The notes below the pieces were generated by a model. It was not told the origin of the DNA and did not search any database. It saw only the letters and a program-made list of their open reading frames with translations. The translations under genes were made by a program, and so were the position numbers. DNA of 64,000 nt from positions 1,593,501 to 1,657,500 of the forward strand of contig JAQFVV010006426.1 in NCBI GenBank assembly GCA_028023455.1, read 5' to 3'. Of the stretch, positions 49,285 to 62,110 are shown piece after piece. Within the stretch, counting starts at the first letter, position 1; the number at the start of each line of letters is the position of its first letter. The DNA is from Epiperipatus broadwayi (Eukaryota; Onychophora; Udeonychophora; Euonychophora; Peripatidae).

Positions 49285-51358
49285 ACACACACACATATAT
49301 AGTAACATCTGCTTTTTTCACCTATCTCACTTTATGTACAAATAAATGCCCAGGCACCAATTCTATACAAGATAGAATAAATTTATAATTGAAATTGCAT
49401 TTCTACTTATTGATGAGACTTTTATGCTGCTACTACTCTATGGCTTAGCTCAGTTGGGGGTTATAGGGTATGGTGGTCATATAGGATGCTAATGGGGATG
49501 ATAGGAGCATTCATAAATGACAATTCTATAATGTTGATTAACTATATTATAAATATCTATTAAATAATAAGGGCTATTGTGAAATTGATAATTATTACAC
49601 TCAATAAAGTATAGACAATGATAAGGATTAGGTACATTTTTATATCATACAATTATCTATTCCAAGCAAGGTAAAAGCATATTTTGGCACTGCAATATTA
49701 AGATCGGTTAAATCTGTACTGTTTAAATAAATGGCACATACTAGCAAATTAATAAATTCTATAGTTATATTATGTTGAACATATGTGTGTGTGGAAATGG
49801 TCAATTGAATGCATATGATAAAACAGTGCAGAGGGGATCTTATTTCAACAAAACATTTATTACAAAAAAACATTTTACAACACATTGATAATGATTTTAA
49901 CATTACCTTTACATTAGACACAGACTTGATTAAATAACATTAAATTATATAATTTTGTACACTTAATATTTGAAGACACTTCCTCCTATTTATAATTATA
50001 CATTTACAATCCAAAGTTAATATATCTATTTTCACTTGTGCTCTTAATAAGCCAAGACAAACAGTACCAAAGAATCAACTGATGCTATAAATTATTTCTG
50101 GATATCTGTAGGTTAATATTTGCTATATAAATCCAAGTGACAGTTTTATTACTTTTTGCAATAGATAAAGTAAAATTTCCATATGCCTACAAATGCATAT
50201 ATCTATAATATGAAACTTAATACTGACTTTATCAAATTAGCTTTAAATAAGATAATTTCTATAATATACTATTATGCTCATATTGGGAGTGTAAATTAAT
50301 GATAATAATGAAATGATGACAATATGTACTGTAATCTGTCAAGTTACTCAGAATTCATAATTCTAATAATGGTTTCTTTCTATATCTCTAATTTAATCAT
50401 ATTTCCGAATGTGTGTGCATTTATAAGATCATAACACAAATCATTTATTAATTATTTCTCTACCGGAATACGGATGGTGCAGCAAGCCAATCTTTAAATT
50501 AATAATCTTATTTCAAGCATTTTATAGAAATCCATAAAACTTTTATCTGCTATAACCAACATATATTGTCTGACAATAACTATGCTGGAATGAAGAAGAG
50601 GGAAGTCATAATAAATATACATTCACATATAAGCACATGAGGGTTAACCAAAATCTCCAAATTCAAACTTAACTCATTAATAAATATCCACTAACTTTTA
50701 TGACATGAAGGTTGTGGAACTCATCCGACTTATCATCAATAAATGGGGCATTTGCCACTTCATTTAGAAAATACAAACATCTCAGCATATATTATTAAAC
50801 CAAAAAAATCTACCACCACCCACGGCTCAACAAATAAGTAACCAAGGAGAGAATTACTTAATTCACATATTAAAAGCATCCTTTCTACCATTTCTTCATC
50901 CAAATGTATTCAATGCATTTCATATATAAACAAATCTGTAAGCAGACAAACTCTTAATTCTTCATATTTCTTTAACACAGGGCACCAAAACAAAACTGAT
51001 AGAAAAGCAAAATACAAATTTGATAAATAGTTTACAACCGTGCACACACATGTGAACATACGATCACTTATAAAATGATTTCTGAATCATTTGAAACAAT
51101 AAAATGTCATATTAACAATAATTAAATTTAAACGAATCTATTACTTGTGAGAATTTTGAATATTGAATTTCAACTTAAAGTTAATACTGTCAAGTAGGTT
51201 TAACTATTCTGCATACTGGCATAAATATTTCCATGCATCCATCTATTATTATTAACTAAGGTATAATATTAAAGTATTTAATTTGAACTAATAACATGAG
51301 TATGAGAATATCCATTTTTCTTTTAACATAATACCAAAAAAAATAATAATATTACCGA
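49285..51358. other. AT-rich noncoding; tRNA-like box near 49441
   Basis: TGGCTTAGCTCAGTTGG at 49441-49457 matches the internal A box of tRNA genes. However, no cloverleaf or convincing B box follows, so at most it is the head of an old tRNA-derived repeat. The rest shows nothing. Confidence 0.3.
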
Positions 51359-51404
51359 CTTGGTATACTTTATACCAAGATCTCCGAGACGTTCTCGTGG
51401 AGAT
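51359..51404. repeat. Two adjacent compact hairpins
   Basis: CTTGGTATA-CTT-TATACCAAG (51359-51379) is a 9-bp stem with a 3-nt loop. It is followed without gap by ATCTCC-GAGA-CGT-TCTC-GT-GGAGAT (51380-51404), a 10-bp stem with a 2-nt bulge. AAT-rich repeats lie on both sides (about 51340-51352 and 51420-51435). It may be the structured 3' end of a retroelement or a regulatory RNA fold. Confidence 0.55.
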
Positions 51405-52379
51405 TAGGCATATAAATAAATAACAATAATAATAAGTTACATTAAGCATAAAAAAATCTACATGTCTATAATAGGCAATAGAAAAAAATACAGGTCAACA
51501 TTTAATCATTAAAATAAAAGTTTTGTTTTTTTAGTTCAGACTTGAGAGTTTAAATGGAAATATACACATGGCTCACAATGATAACGATGAATTAATAATA
51601 TTAACAACATACAAACATTGCTCCTGCAGGCTGAAATAAAATTTGACAAAATCCGCAATATTTTTCAATGTTCTTAGAATTTCTAATAGATATTATATAC
51701 AGCCTTTGTGTGTATTGGAATCACTTTATTGGTCAGATGAAACAAAATATCTGACTCAGTAAAATTATCCAAAGAAGAATTTATGACTTTATTCCATTTT
51801 GGCTTGCTAGCATTCAGTAAATGTTTCACAACATTTAAATCCAAGGTTACTTGGTTTATCCATGCTTCTATAAACCACTTATAGTTAATCATTAAACATG
51901 ATTGAGTCACACATTCTATCACTCAATTTTATAGATGCGAATAGTAAGGTTATTTGGTATATATGACTATCCTATTAATGTATAGGGTTAGAATAGACAA
52001 ATTTTTCGTTTTGATTTTATTTTACATAGCAAGAAAAGAAAATTTATTAACTGAGACTCCATAAAGCATTTCATTAAAGAATTCAGCACACTTTTTCTAG
52101 TTAACTTCACTGTTAGTAATTTATACAATTCCGGCATCATTTATTCATTATAAATACATTATAGTAAATTATAATTAACCATTTTATATAATATCCATGC
52201 ATTTTTGAATAAAGTAAATCTTAATTATTAGCTGATAAAAGCCAGAGCTGGGTACCTTTTAATATTTAGCCCTCTATGTACAGTCCTATTCTGAGTAGTA
52301 TGAGAGAACTTTTTCGATAAAGGAATAGTAGATAATTTTCACAACATTTACAGAAAATGATAGTAGGATGTAGAATTCG
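51405..52379. other. AT-rich noncoding
   Basis: No supported gene. A 79-codon minus frame at 51683-51922 has no recognisable content. Confidence 0.4.
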
Positions 52380-55300
52380 AACAGGAGAAGAAATAGCTCA
52401 GTTCTTAACTTCCATGGACTACACTCTTATCCACAAAAAACTACCTGAAAAGATGAGAATCTCAATATCAAGCCATAAGAGTACAGGGCAATAGGATTGC
52501 AAGGGAGTTATGGGCAGCACTGAGGGATATCACTCAAAGCAGAACAGTCTCTAAGAGTAGGTCATTAAACTAAAGAGGGTGCCAGTAACTTATCCCCTAA
52601 ATTGGACACCCATAGTAAATGCACAAAATAAAATTAAGAAGGCAGTAGATGAGGTAGAAGTGAAAGTAACAGTCAGATCTTGCCCTTGATAATTCTATTT
52701 ATTGATAAGTATAATGTTGTGACCTTGGTGGACACTGGTAGTCAACTTTCTTTTGTAGCAATAGGGTGAATAATGAGAAAAAAGACACTGGGTCACATCT
52801 GGCCAAAGTTACCCCTGAAACTTTTGCAAATGTTTTTGGACATCAGGAGGAAAACTACCATGGAGAAATTTCAAGTATGGTTTAAGATATAGGTCATACA
52901 TTTTAGTCATGCAGAGATTGTTGCAGGATATAGTACTGGGCACTGATTTTTTTAAGCCAACATAAGGGCATCATTGGCATCGATGCTGGTAAAGTCACAA
53001 TGTATAAGAAAATTAAAGAAATGCAGATGAAATGAGTACAAAGTAACAGCAGCACTATGTATTTAGAAATGAGTAGGGAGTGTGAATTCATAAAAGAGAT
53101 GGTAGAAAAGGCAGAGTGTTATAAGCCAGAGAAAAAAATGCTAAAAAAAAGTCCTTATGGAGCATCAAGGGTTCTCTCCAAAATGCATGGAATCATAGAA
53201 AGATACTGCCACAGCAATAAGTTAAAAAAGAAAATTACTTTCAATCTAAGACTTACCCTATACCATTTCAATACCAGGCCGAGGTCAAAAAGCAAATCCA
53301 GCAAATGACAATCTGGGGCATTATTAAAAACATCTTTCCCATATAATAACCTGTTGGTAGAAGTGAAGAAGGATGGCTCCATGAGAATTTGCCTTGATGT
53401 CCATAAGTTAAATAACCTGACTATTTTTGAGAGAGATATTCCACCCAATATTAGAAAGATTTTCTTACATTTGGCCAGCAAGAATACATTTTACACTTTA
53501 GATCTAACATCCAGTTTTTGGCAGATGTTGCTAGATCTGAGAAATTACCAATACACAGCCTTTCCATATAAGGGGCATACATATTTCAACACATTCTATT
53601 TGGCACGAGATGCTTGGATCACATCTTATCAGAAGAAATTAAGCAGTACATAGTATGCTACATTGATGATGTAGTAGTGGCATCCAAATCCTTTGCAGAA
53701 CATGTAAAAAACCTAAAAGATTTTTTTGATGAATGCTTAGAGTAGAATATGGTAAACCTGCAGAAAAGTAGGTTCATACAATGTGAAATTACATTCTTGG
53801 GTCATGTGGTGAATGAGCAAGGAGTAAAAATATATCCCAATAATGTGGCCACAGTACAAAACTTACCAAAGCCTACTACCAAGAAACAAGTATGGTCTTT
53901 TCTTGACCTATGCAACTACTATCATTGGTTTTACCTTAATTTCACACAGGATACTGTAGGGCTGGTTAGCTTGACTAAAACAGGCCAAATGAGAATGGAA
54001 AAAAGACCCACACTCAAATTTGAAAAGATTAAGGAACATTTTCTGCAAACTGTTATGCTCAGCTACCCTAATTTCAAGCAGCCTTTTTTGCACAACTGGA
54101 CTGTAGTCACTTGGGTATGGGAGCAGTTCTTTTCCAAGTAAATGATATATAACAACAAGAGGTTTTATATTTCATGAGCAGGAAATTGAAAAGACCTCAA
54201 ATCAATTATACAGTGACCAAGAAAAAACTCTAGCCATAGTATGGCTCTGTTAGAAATTCAAACAGTTCCTCTTGTAATCTACCATTATAACAGATCACTG
54301 ATGTCTGAAGTTTCTGAATAAAAGCTACCTGATAAATGATAGGCTGATCAGATGGAACATGTCCCTCCAGAAATTCAATTATCAGGTTAAATACTGACTG
54401 GGCTCAAAAACTTAGTGGCCAATGTCTTAAGCAAAAATACGATCAATATAAAGGTGGAAAATTTTCTCATATCAAGAGAATCCTTGGGTATAATAATGCA
54501 AATGGTGGTTTGTTCAAGTGAGACTAATTTTAAAAATCTACCCTACTGGCAAGAAAATTTTCCACAGTGTACAAAACTCATGGGATGGATCAGGAATGAC
54601 AGGCATACTAAGAAGCAGTTTAAAAAACACATAGACAAGCAGTATAAGATTAAGAACAGCCTACTGCAACAAAAAATTGGCAGGAATGCAAAAGTCTAAA
54701 GCATGTTAATTCCACCCCAGCTTAGGATCCAATTAATAAGCTATATGCATGATGCTATCAGACACTATGGGCCATGGAAAACAGAGAAGGCTCTATGGTG
54801 ACAATTTTATTGGCTGTGCCTATACCAAAATGTTCTGCAAAAAATTATAAGGCAGTGTGGCCTCTGTGCCAAAAGCAAACCTCTGAATAATTCTTATATG
54901 GGTCCCATAGTTTCCATCAGTACCATCAAACCAAATCAGATTCTGGCTATTGACAACTATGGCCCATTGCCACCATATAAAAGATACAGGTACCTATTGG
55001 TAACCTATGACCCATTCTTCAAATATGTCCAGGCATAACCAGTTAGAACTGTGAATACCAGAGAAACTTTAGGCATTCTAAAAAAATTGCAATTCTCCAG
55101 AGTAGGAAAACCACTAACCATAATTTCAGATTGGGGTACAGCATTCACCTCAATCACCAGAAAATTATGGATAGAGAAACAAGGGATCAGATATGTATTA
55201 ACATCAGTATGTAACTTGAAATGCAACCCATGAGAATAAGTTATGAGGGAGCTAGGCCAATTATTCGGCAATTATAAAGTCTGATCATAGAAGTTGGGTA

Positions 55301-55740
55301 GTTAAAATGGATGTTATATTACAGAGCATAAACAACACATGCAACAAGACCACATGCTTCCCACTGACAAGACTTCATTTTGAAAAGTATGCCCACCAAT
55401 AATTTTAGTTCCCTTACTCACTGATAATGAGACAATAAATATCAAACAAGACAAAAAACAAGCTAGGTTGAAAATACTGTGAATGGCAGCATAGAGAAAT
55501 AAATGTCACTGACCATTGGTGACATAATATGGGTCAAGTCTACATAGCCAAGCAATAAACCCATTAAGAAGTTCCATAAATTGTTCCCACTATACAAAGG
55601 TCTCTACCAAATCAAAATGTGCCAAGGGAATAATGACTTTCTGTTAGGAACTGACAACAAGAGTATTGGTATGTACAACACACAAAGTTTAAAGCCATAT
55701 AAGATTGCATCTGAGAATATTCATCTTAGTTAAAAGTCAA
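52380..55740 (+). pseudogene. Fossil Ty3/gypsy-type pol
   Basis: The order of domains is protease, reverse transcriptase, RNase H, integrase, which is the Ty3/gypsy order. The protease active site LVDTGSQLSF is at about 52728-52755. The reverse transcriptase shows VEVKKDGSMRICLD, LDLTSSFWQM and an intact YIDD box at 53659-53670, then LGHVVNEQG. The integrase zinc site keeps two His (codons 54748-54750 and 54763-54765) and two Cys (54855-54857 and 54864-54866). Its catalytic core shows Asp in LAIDNYGP (54952-54954) and ISDWGTAF (about 55129). Many stops and frame changes occur throughout, so no product is possible. No flanking LTR or primer-binding site was found. The 5' 300 bp may be eroded gag. 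Confidence 0.85.
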
Positions 55741-56395
55741 ATAAACTTAGGACCTGATGTGTTGGTGTGTTTTATAATTTTTTTCTCTTCACTTAGCTAA
55801 TCTATTTAGATATATATACTTATTAATGTGATTATTTTATTTGTTTGTCTTATTTAGGGTAGAATTTGAGCTAAAGCAAGGAATGGATGTTTAAGGTAGA
55901 ACAGGCTATATTAATAACATAAGCAAGACTATCATTAAAATTTCTAAATGAATAAAAATATTTTAGACCCAGAGTAAAGGCATTTTATCAAATAAAATTA
56001 ATAATTTTTCCTGTGATTTTAGTAACACAAAACAGTCAGATCTATGTATCATCCTGTTTTACCTATTATATTCTATAGTAGTATTTTATTTCTGTACCTA
56101 TATACCCAAAAATCCTCGTATTTCAGACTAGTTTTAAAATCACTAATTATGGTTATAAATGTGCGCATTAATTATAGCATACATTGTTGAACATGTATGT
56201 ATATGTATAATAAATAAGCATATGCACATGTATGAATATTATTATTTCCTAAATAAATGTAAACCTTGCTGTGCTGTATGTGTAACTAATACCTAAATAT
56301 ATGCAGAAGAGAAATAATGTTATAAATTTAAAGCATTATAGATTTTATTTTATTGTAAATATTATTAATATATATATGTGCTCTGCACACAGTTA
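55741..56395. other. AT-rich noncoding
   Basis: Flank of the pol fossil. No LTR-like ends or genes were recognised. Confidence 0.4.
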
Positions 56396-57050
56396 ATGAA
56401 GCTATTAATAAATTGTCAAAATTTTTACTGCCAAGCGCTTTCGGGACAGTCTACAGTCCCATATTCATGGCAAGTTATTCTGTTAATAACTGTAAAACTA
56501 TGCAAATTTTATGCAAATTTATATGCAGATGTTACTTGGACCATTTATGAGATAGGGAATAGCAGGCCTCTCTTCTGTTGATTGCTGATGGGTCAGCCGC
56601 AATGAAGTAAGCTTCCCTAACTTTACGTTTGGTGTCATTTGTTTCAGAACAAACGACACTGGCTGTGGTAGGTAGAAAAGCATGTCCAGAGTTTCTTTCG
56701 TGTTTGACAAAAATCGAATTACTCATACTTTGTTTTGGTTTTATTGTAAAGATATCGGTGTTGAGCTACTCTGGTGGCAATGTTAGTTTTGGTCTATCCA
56801 CAATATGTTGCCATGCAATTTCTTTGGGGGCAAGTAATTTTGTACACAACTTGAGAGGTGAGTTTAGGTTTGATCCTGTCTTTGGTATATTTATCAACAT
56901 TCCTGCATATAAAAATAAATTACACTTAAATGTGTTACATATAGAGTAAGATATTTACTAGGTTTTCAATTTGTTTTTTATAAAAAATTAGGTTGTTTTC
57001 TCATTCTGGTGTTTGCCATGGGATGGCGTTGATGCTAATCAAAAACATAT
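56396..57050 (-). mobile_element. Penelope-like element fragment (endonuclease C-terminus and 3' region)
   Basis: On the minus strand, about 56530-56730 reads SIFVKHERNSGHAF, then ETNDTKRKVREAYFIA, then SAINRREACYSLSHKW. This spacing (an H..SGH segment, a KR...EA..I helix and an IN....L...W end) is typical of the C-terminal part of the GIY-YIG endonuclease domain of Penelope-like retroelements. The GIY-YIG core itself was not found upstream (to about 57050), and a stop occurs near 56770. Downstream on the same strand comes the hammerhead-like fold at 56427-56475, where Penelope 3' repeats carry one. Family assignment is from motif memory. Confidence 0.6.
56427..56475 (-). ncRNA. Hammerhead-ribozyme-like fold, core damaged
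   Basis: The minus strand reads ACTTGCCA, 7 nt TGAATAT, a hairpin GGGAC-TGTAGACT-GTCCC, GAAA, GCGC, TT, GGCAGT. ACTTGCC pairs with GGCAGT (one bulge) as stem I, and the hairpin is stem II. GAAA sits where expected, and AGCGCT is a palindrome that could serve as the minimal dimerising stem III, with cleavage after the U that follows. Only the CTGANGA box is degraded, so self-cleavage is probably lost. Penelope-like elements are known to carry short-stem-III hammerheads. Confidence 0.5.
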
Positions 57051-57139
57051 ACATATAACGATTCCGGGGGGGGGTCAAAATTATCGATTTGATCTAAAAA
57101 GATACTGATTTCTTAGATTTCTAATAAAATATTCTACTA

Positions 57140-57445
57140 ATTAATACTATTATATGATGTTAGTTTTTTTTCATTTTTTTTAATGTTTATTAATCTTATC
57201 TTGTTTTGAGTTTGTGTGTTTTTGTAAAGTTACGGTGTTTTTCTAACTTTTTTTTTGGACTTTAGGTGCATCTTTTAAAAGTCAGGTTTTTTTTTTTGCA
57301 AGAGTAAATCAAAAGCAAGACATAATAAGTTAATCTTTATTAATCTTAGATTGTTTTTTAGTTTGTGTGTGTGTCTTTAATGTTACGGGCTTTTTCTCAT
57401 TTTTTTGGACTTTATGTGTGTCTTTTTTTAAAGTTACAGTATTTT
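57140..57445. repeat. Two degenerate tandem units of about 155 bp
   Basis: TTTATTAATCTTA...TTGTTTT..AGTTTGTGTGT, GTTACGG and TTGGACTTTA.GTG recur in the same order at about 57180-57280 and 57335-57440. T-rich and noncoding. Confidence 0.6.
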
Positions 57446-57539
57446 TGGTCAAGATAAAAATCAATTATTTTTATTAAAAAAGCAATATGTAATTCTAAAT
57501 CTATCAAAGTAACGTCATTTATATACTACAATTTAGAAT

Positions 57540-58310
<771 letters not shown>

Positions 58311-60174
58311 TATATATATATATAGCAAAAGTAACTTGTCATGGACGAATTCTCATGAAAATGGTACTTTTCGTGTGATCCTTAAATTTTTTTCCGTTCC
58401 ATACCCTTAAAAGCAATTTTTGAGGGTTACCCATTTGTAATGGAATCTTCAGGACATTATTACTAAACTTACAACAGTAAAGTAAGTTACAACACATTAA
58501 AAAATAGACATCTTATCAAATTTTAAAAAAACTATGGCTCCTTCAAATACACCCACTCTCACACGAAACTACAGAGAAAATAGATATTCTACTATTACAA
58601 GAAAATGATGAACAAATCAAGTACTACAGCAGCCAATCAAGGCATTTCTTTCTCTTTGCTTTTATCATAGAAAAAATCCATAACCGGCAGTCGTTGAGAA
58701 CTCTTTCTGTGTTTTATCATAAAAAGAAGTCTCATTTGTGTTGGCTTCTGTCACCACCACTGCCTCGGTCCAACAGAACATGAGGACTCATTTCTGCATT
58801 TATAACATAGAAAATTTCCTCTTTTGTTGGGTGAAGGCCGGTGAAACAGTATATTTCTAGAAATTAACCTAGAAATAGTGACATCTCTAGGCAAACACCA
58901 AGTATGAGAAAACTACCAAAAATTAATTTAATAAAATTAATCCTACTCATTATATTTTGACCTACTTAAAAGTTGAAACTAAAAATAGATTTTAAAGTAG
59001 TTTTAAATAAATTACCCTGGGCAACATTGAGGGCCACACCTGTAAAAAAATTGATAACTCATAAGGAATCTCCAAATTTTTTAAGACTATAGAAAACTAA
59101 ATTAGAAAAGTAGATCTGGAACTAAAACTGGAAACAAGTTCTGGTGAATGTAAATAAAAGAGGGTGAGCCCATTATATAAACCTTACCACAGCATTTCAA
59201 AATGATTATTGCTATTATTATTGCTATAAATTATTGCTATAGTTTATTGCTATATTATTGCTAGTCTTCAATCTAAGAGTTATAAAGTTATTCCTAATGA
59301 AATTTATAAGGTAGAAGAGCAATAAACTTGTTTTCTAATCCCAAGGATGGACTACAAGTTGCAGATAGACCTAAACAACAGCCTAGTAGCAGTAACAGTG
59401 AGAATATGCATCAAGATCAAGCGACCATGCAAGATAACAACTTAAATCGGTAACCAATTTCTGCAGATTTGAAAATAAACATTTTAAACTAAATCTTCTA
59501 ACTTTTTAATGCTAGATAAAGTATTGTAAATGGCCACTTTTATTTTTATCAATCTAATAAATTCTTTAAATCTTAATTCTAAACTAAATTAAATGTAATT
59601 GCATGTTACTGACTAATTTGTAAGTCTTGCCTGATTTGTTCTGATATAATCGCTTTTAATTTCATTTATTATGACTAAGCAAAATAAAGCCAAATCTTAG
59701 ATTTCACCTACATGAAATATTATCTACAATATTATATTCTTTTTTTAAAGTTAAGTCTATGCCTTTATTAATTAAATTATATATATTTATCTATTTATGC
59801 TATGTTGTATTCAGAATGGAATTTACTCATATTTAAAATAAGTAGTGAGAAATAATTAGATGTTCTCATACTTGTTCAGTGGTGCCTTTATTAGTACACA
59901 AATAAAATTCTCTTCTGAAATGAGTAAAATAATATTTATTTTTATTTATAATTAAGCTGTTATAAATGCTTAAAGATAGATTTGCTATAAATAAACTATT
60001 TAGTTAATATTTAGCAGACATGATGAAATACAGCATAAAGTTAGAATTTAATCTTATAATTTTCCCAAAATATGCTGTCTCTCTCCTTAGTTTTATAAAA
60101 ATGCCTATATAGACATCTTAATAAGCTAGATTCATTATATTCTTTTAGTAGTATAATTATAGATGCTAATTTAT
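58311..60174. other. Noncoding with one weak internal-exon candidate at 59346-59449
   Basis: The candidate is bounded by TTTTCTAATCCCAAG| and CG|GTAACC. It is open in a frame giving a polar, Gln/Ser/Asn-rich segment (RPKQQPSSSNSENMHQDQ). A second frame is also nearly open, so the call stays weak. The rest (including GC-richer sequence at 58340-58900) shows no recognised feature. Confidence 0.3.
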
Positions 60175-60330
60175 GAACTGGTTTACGGTGGTTTCATGGT
60201 GTGAAACTAATGTTTTGCATCTTAATTTTGGTTGTATAATGATGTAAAGGAAGAACTGGTTTACGGTGGTTTCATGGTGTAAAACTAATGTTTTGCATCT
60301 TAATTTTGGTTGTATAATGATGTAGAGGAA
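60175..60330. repeat. 78-bp tandem duplication
   Basis: Units 60175-60252 and 60253-60330 start GAACTGGTTTACGGTGG and differ at only about three positions, so the duplication is recent. Noncoding. Confidence 0.9.
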
Positions 60331-61846
60331 GATGTGCCTTTACTCCTTGCTATATTTTATATGTTAAATGGGTTTGGTTTAAGGTCAACCCATTATGTTA
60401 GTTCAGACAGCACTTTCTTGTTAAAAGGGGCTTTGGTTTTACAAGCCACCCTGTTACTCTTATTTAGGACTGGAGCATAAGAATCCAGATATATTTTCTA
60501 GCTGTTCGATCACCCAGATTAAAAGGTTTTATTCACAGCAAGTAGTACGGTGCAAGGGAACCAATTACTCGGTAATGAATCTCATGATTAAGCACACATT
60601 TGAAATGCACAGACTGAGATTGTATATTTTATAAACACCTTAGTATCAGAAGTCATACTACCCACCATCAGTTCATCCCACCATAATAATTAATGTTTCA
60701 GCTATGATCTGAATTAGAGTCCAGTTTTGTAAAATTATAGTCTATATAAAGAAAAATGTTACTCATTAAATAAAAATATTAATTGTAAATTATAATAATC
60801 ACATCTGCAAACTAACTAATGCAAATGTAATCCTCAATAGCATAGCATAAGCAAGGCATAGATAATCATGAGCTAAAACTGAAGTCAATTTCTAAGATTG
60901 TAATAATAAATATTCTAAATTTATTAAACAGCCTGTAAATTAAAATCATCCTCATATGTGAGTAAGCTAAGTTCATATATTTTTATCTAACATTATTTTA
61001 TTTCATTTTATTTAAATGTTAGATAATATTAAATTTGAATTGAAATATAACTCTGCTTGGTCTCTCATTTTGTGCTCATTATTCATTAATTAATTATTGA
61101 TTATTACTTAGTTAATTATAAATCACAATCCAAATTAATGATATCTGTTGGTGAGTCATGTCAATATAGCTATCTTTGTGAATATGTCAGTTTTAAATCA
61201 TAGTCTCAAATTCCACTGTTGTCACATAAATTAAAGAAATATGAATATACCCTCATATATGTCATCTGTAACATAGTAAATCTTTGAGCATTATTAAAGT
61301 AACTGAGGTGAGATTAGATTCAGCATCTCAATAACTTCATTTCGATCCACCTTGGGGTGATTTACTAAAACTCTAGATTTTGTTGCATGAGTGTACAGAT
61401 ATGATTGTTACAATATATATGTTTTTGACATTGAAATAATTGTTTTGTAAAAATTTATTATAATTTAATAAATATATTTTATTACCTGATTTCTGCCTAT
61501 ATAGATGTGTGTCATATATATATAAACAGTAAGATTTGAATGCAAATCTTAGTTTCACCTCAATTCTATCATTTCTCCACTTTTCACCCATTATTACTAT
61601 CTTACCTAAATTCTAACTTCGAATATTGGACTTTGTGCATAATATAAAATATATGTACATTATACAAAGTCTATTTAAAAATATAATGCACTGTAGATGA
61701 TTTATTAGATTTGTAACACATAATTTTGTAAGATTTAAATTGCATTATTATTATTTAGGCCAATATTTTAAATTATAAGATCTAAAATATTTCTTTTAAC
61801 TTTTAAAGGTAAACATATTTAAAAATAGGTATTCCCTTGCTAATTA
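60331..61846. other. AT-rich noncoding with a GC-richer patch at 60340-60720
   Basis: The patch has no open frame or recognisable motif and may be an old repeat. The remainder shows nothing. Confidence 0.4.
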
Positions 61847-62110
61847 GAGTTTGCAAGTCATAGTGGGATGGGGAAAAGATAATAGAGCTTAGAAGTATTC
61901 TTAAACATGAGTTTGCAAGTCATAGTGGAAGGGGGAAAAGATAATAGAGCTGAGAAGTAAACTTAAACTCATCAATTTAAATGTTTGTTAAAAGCATTTG
62001 TAATTAGGTCAAATGTAATGTAAATTAAAAAGGTGGTTGGGATGAAATTGCAGATTCAACATGTGCTTTTGATCTACCAAACTGAGGTAATAAAAAATGT
62101 GGTCGGATTG
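61847..62110. repeat. Tandem duplications of 62 bp and about 67 bp
   Basis: GAGTTTGCAAGTCATAGTGG starts units at 61847 and 61909 (period 62) with few changes. Just after, GTGGTTGGGATGAAATTGCA...TCAACATGT (about 62033) recurs as GTGGTCGGATTGAAGTTGCA near 62100, a more diverged pair. Confidence 0.8.

Noticed and set aside
49441-49520. tRNA gene
   Set aside because: A-box match only; no anticodon arm, B box or acceptor pairing.
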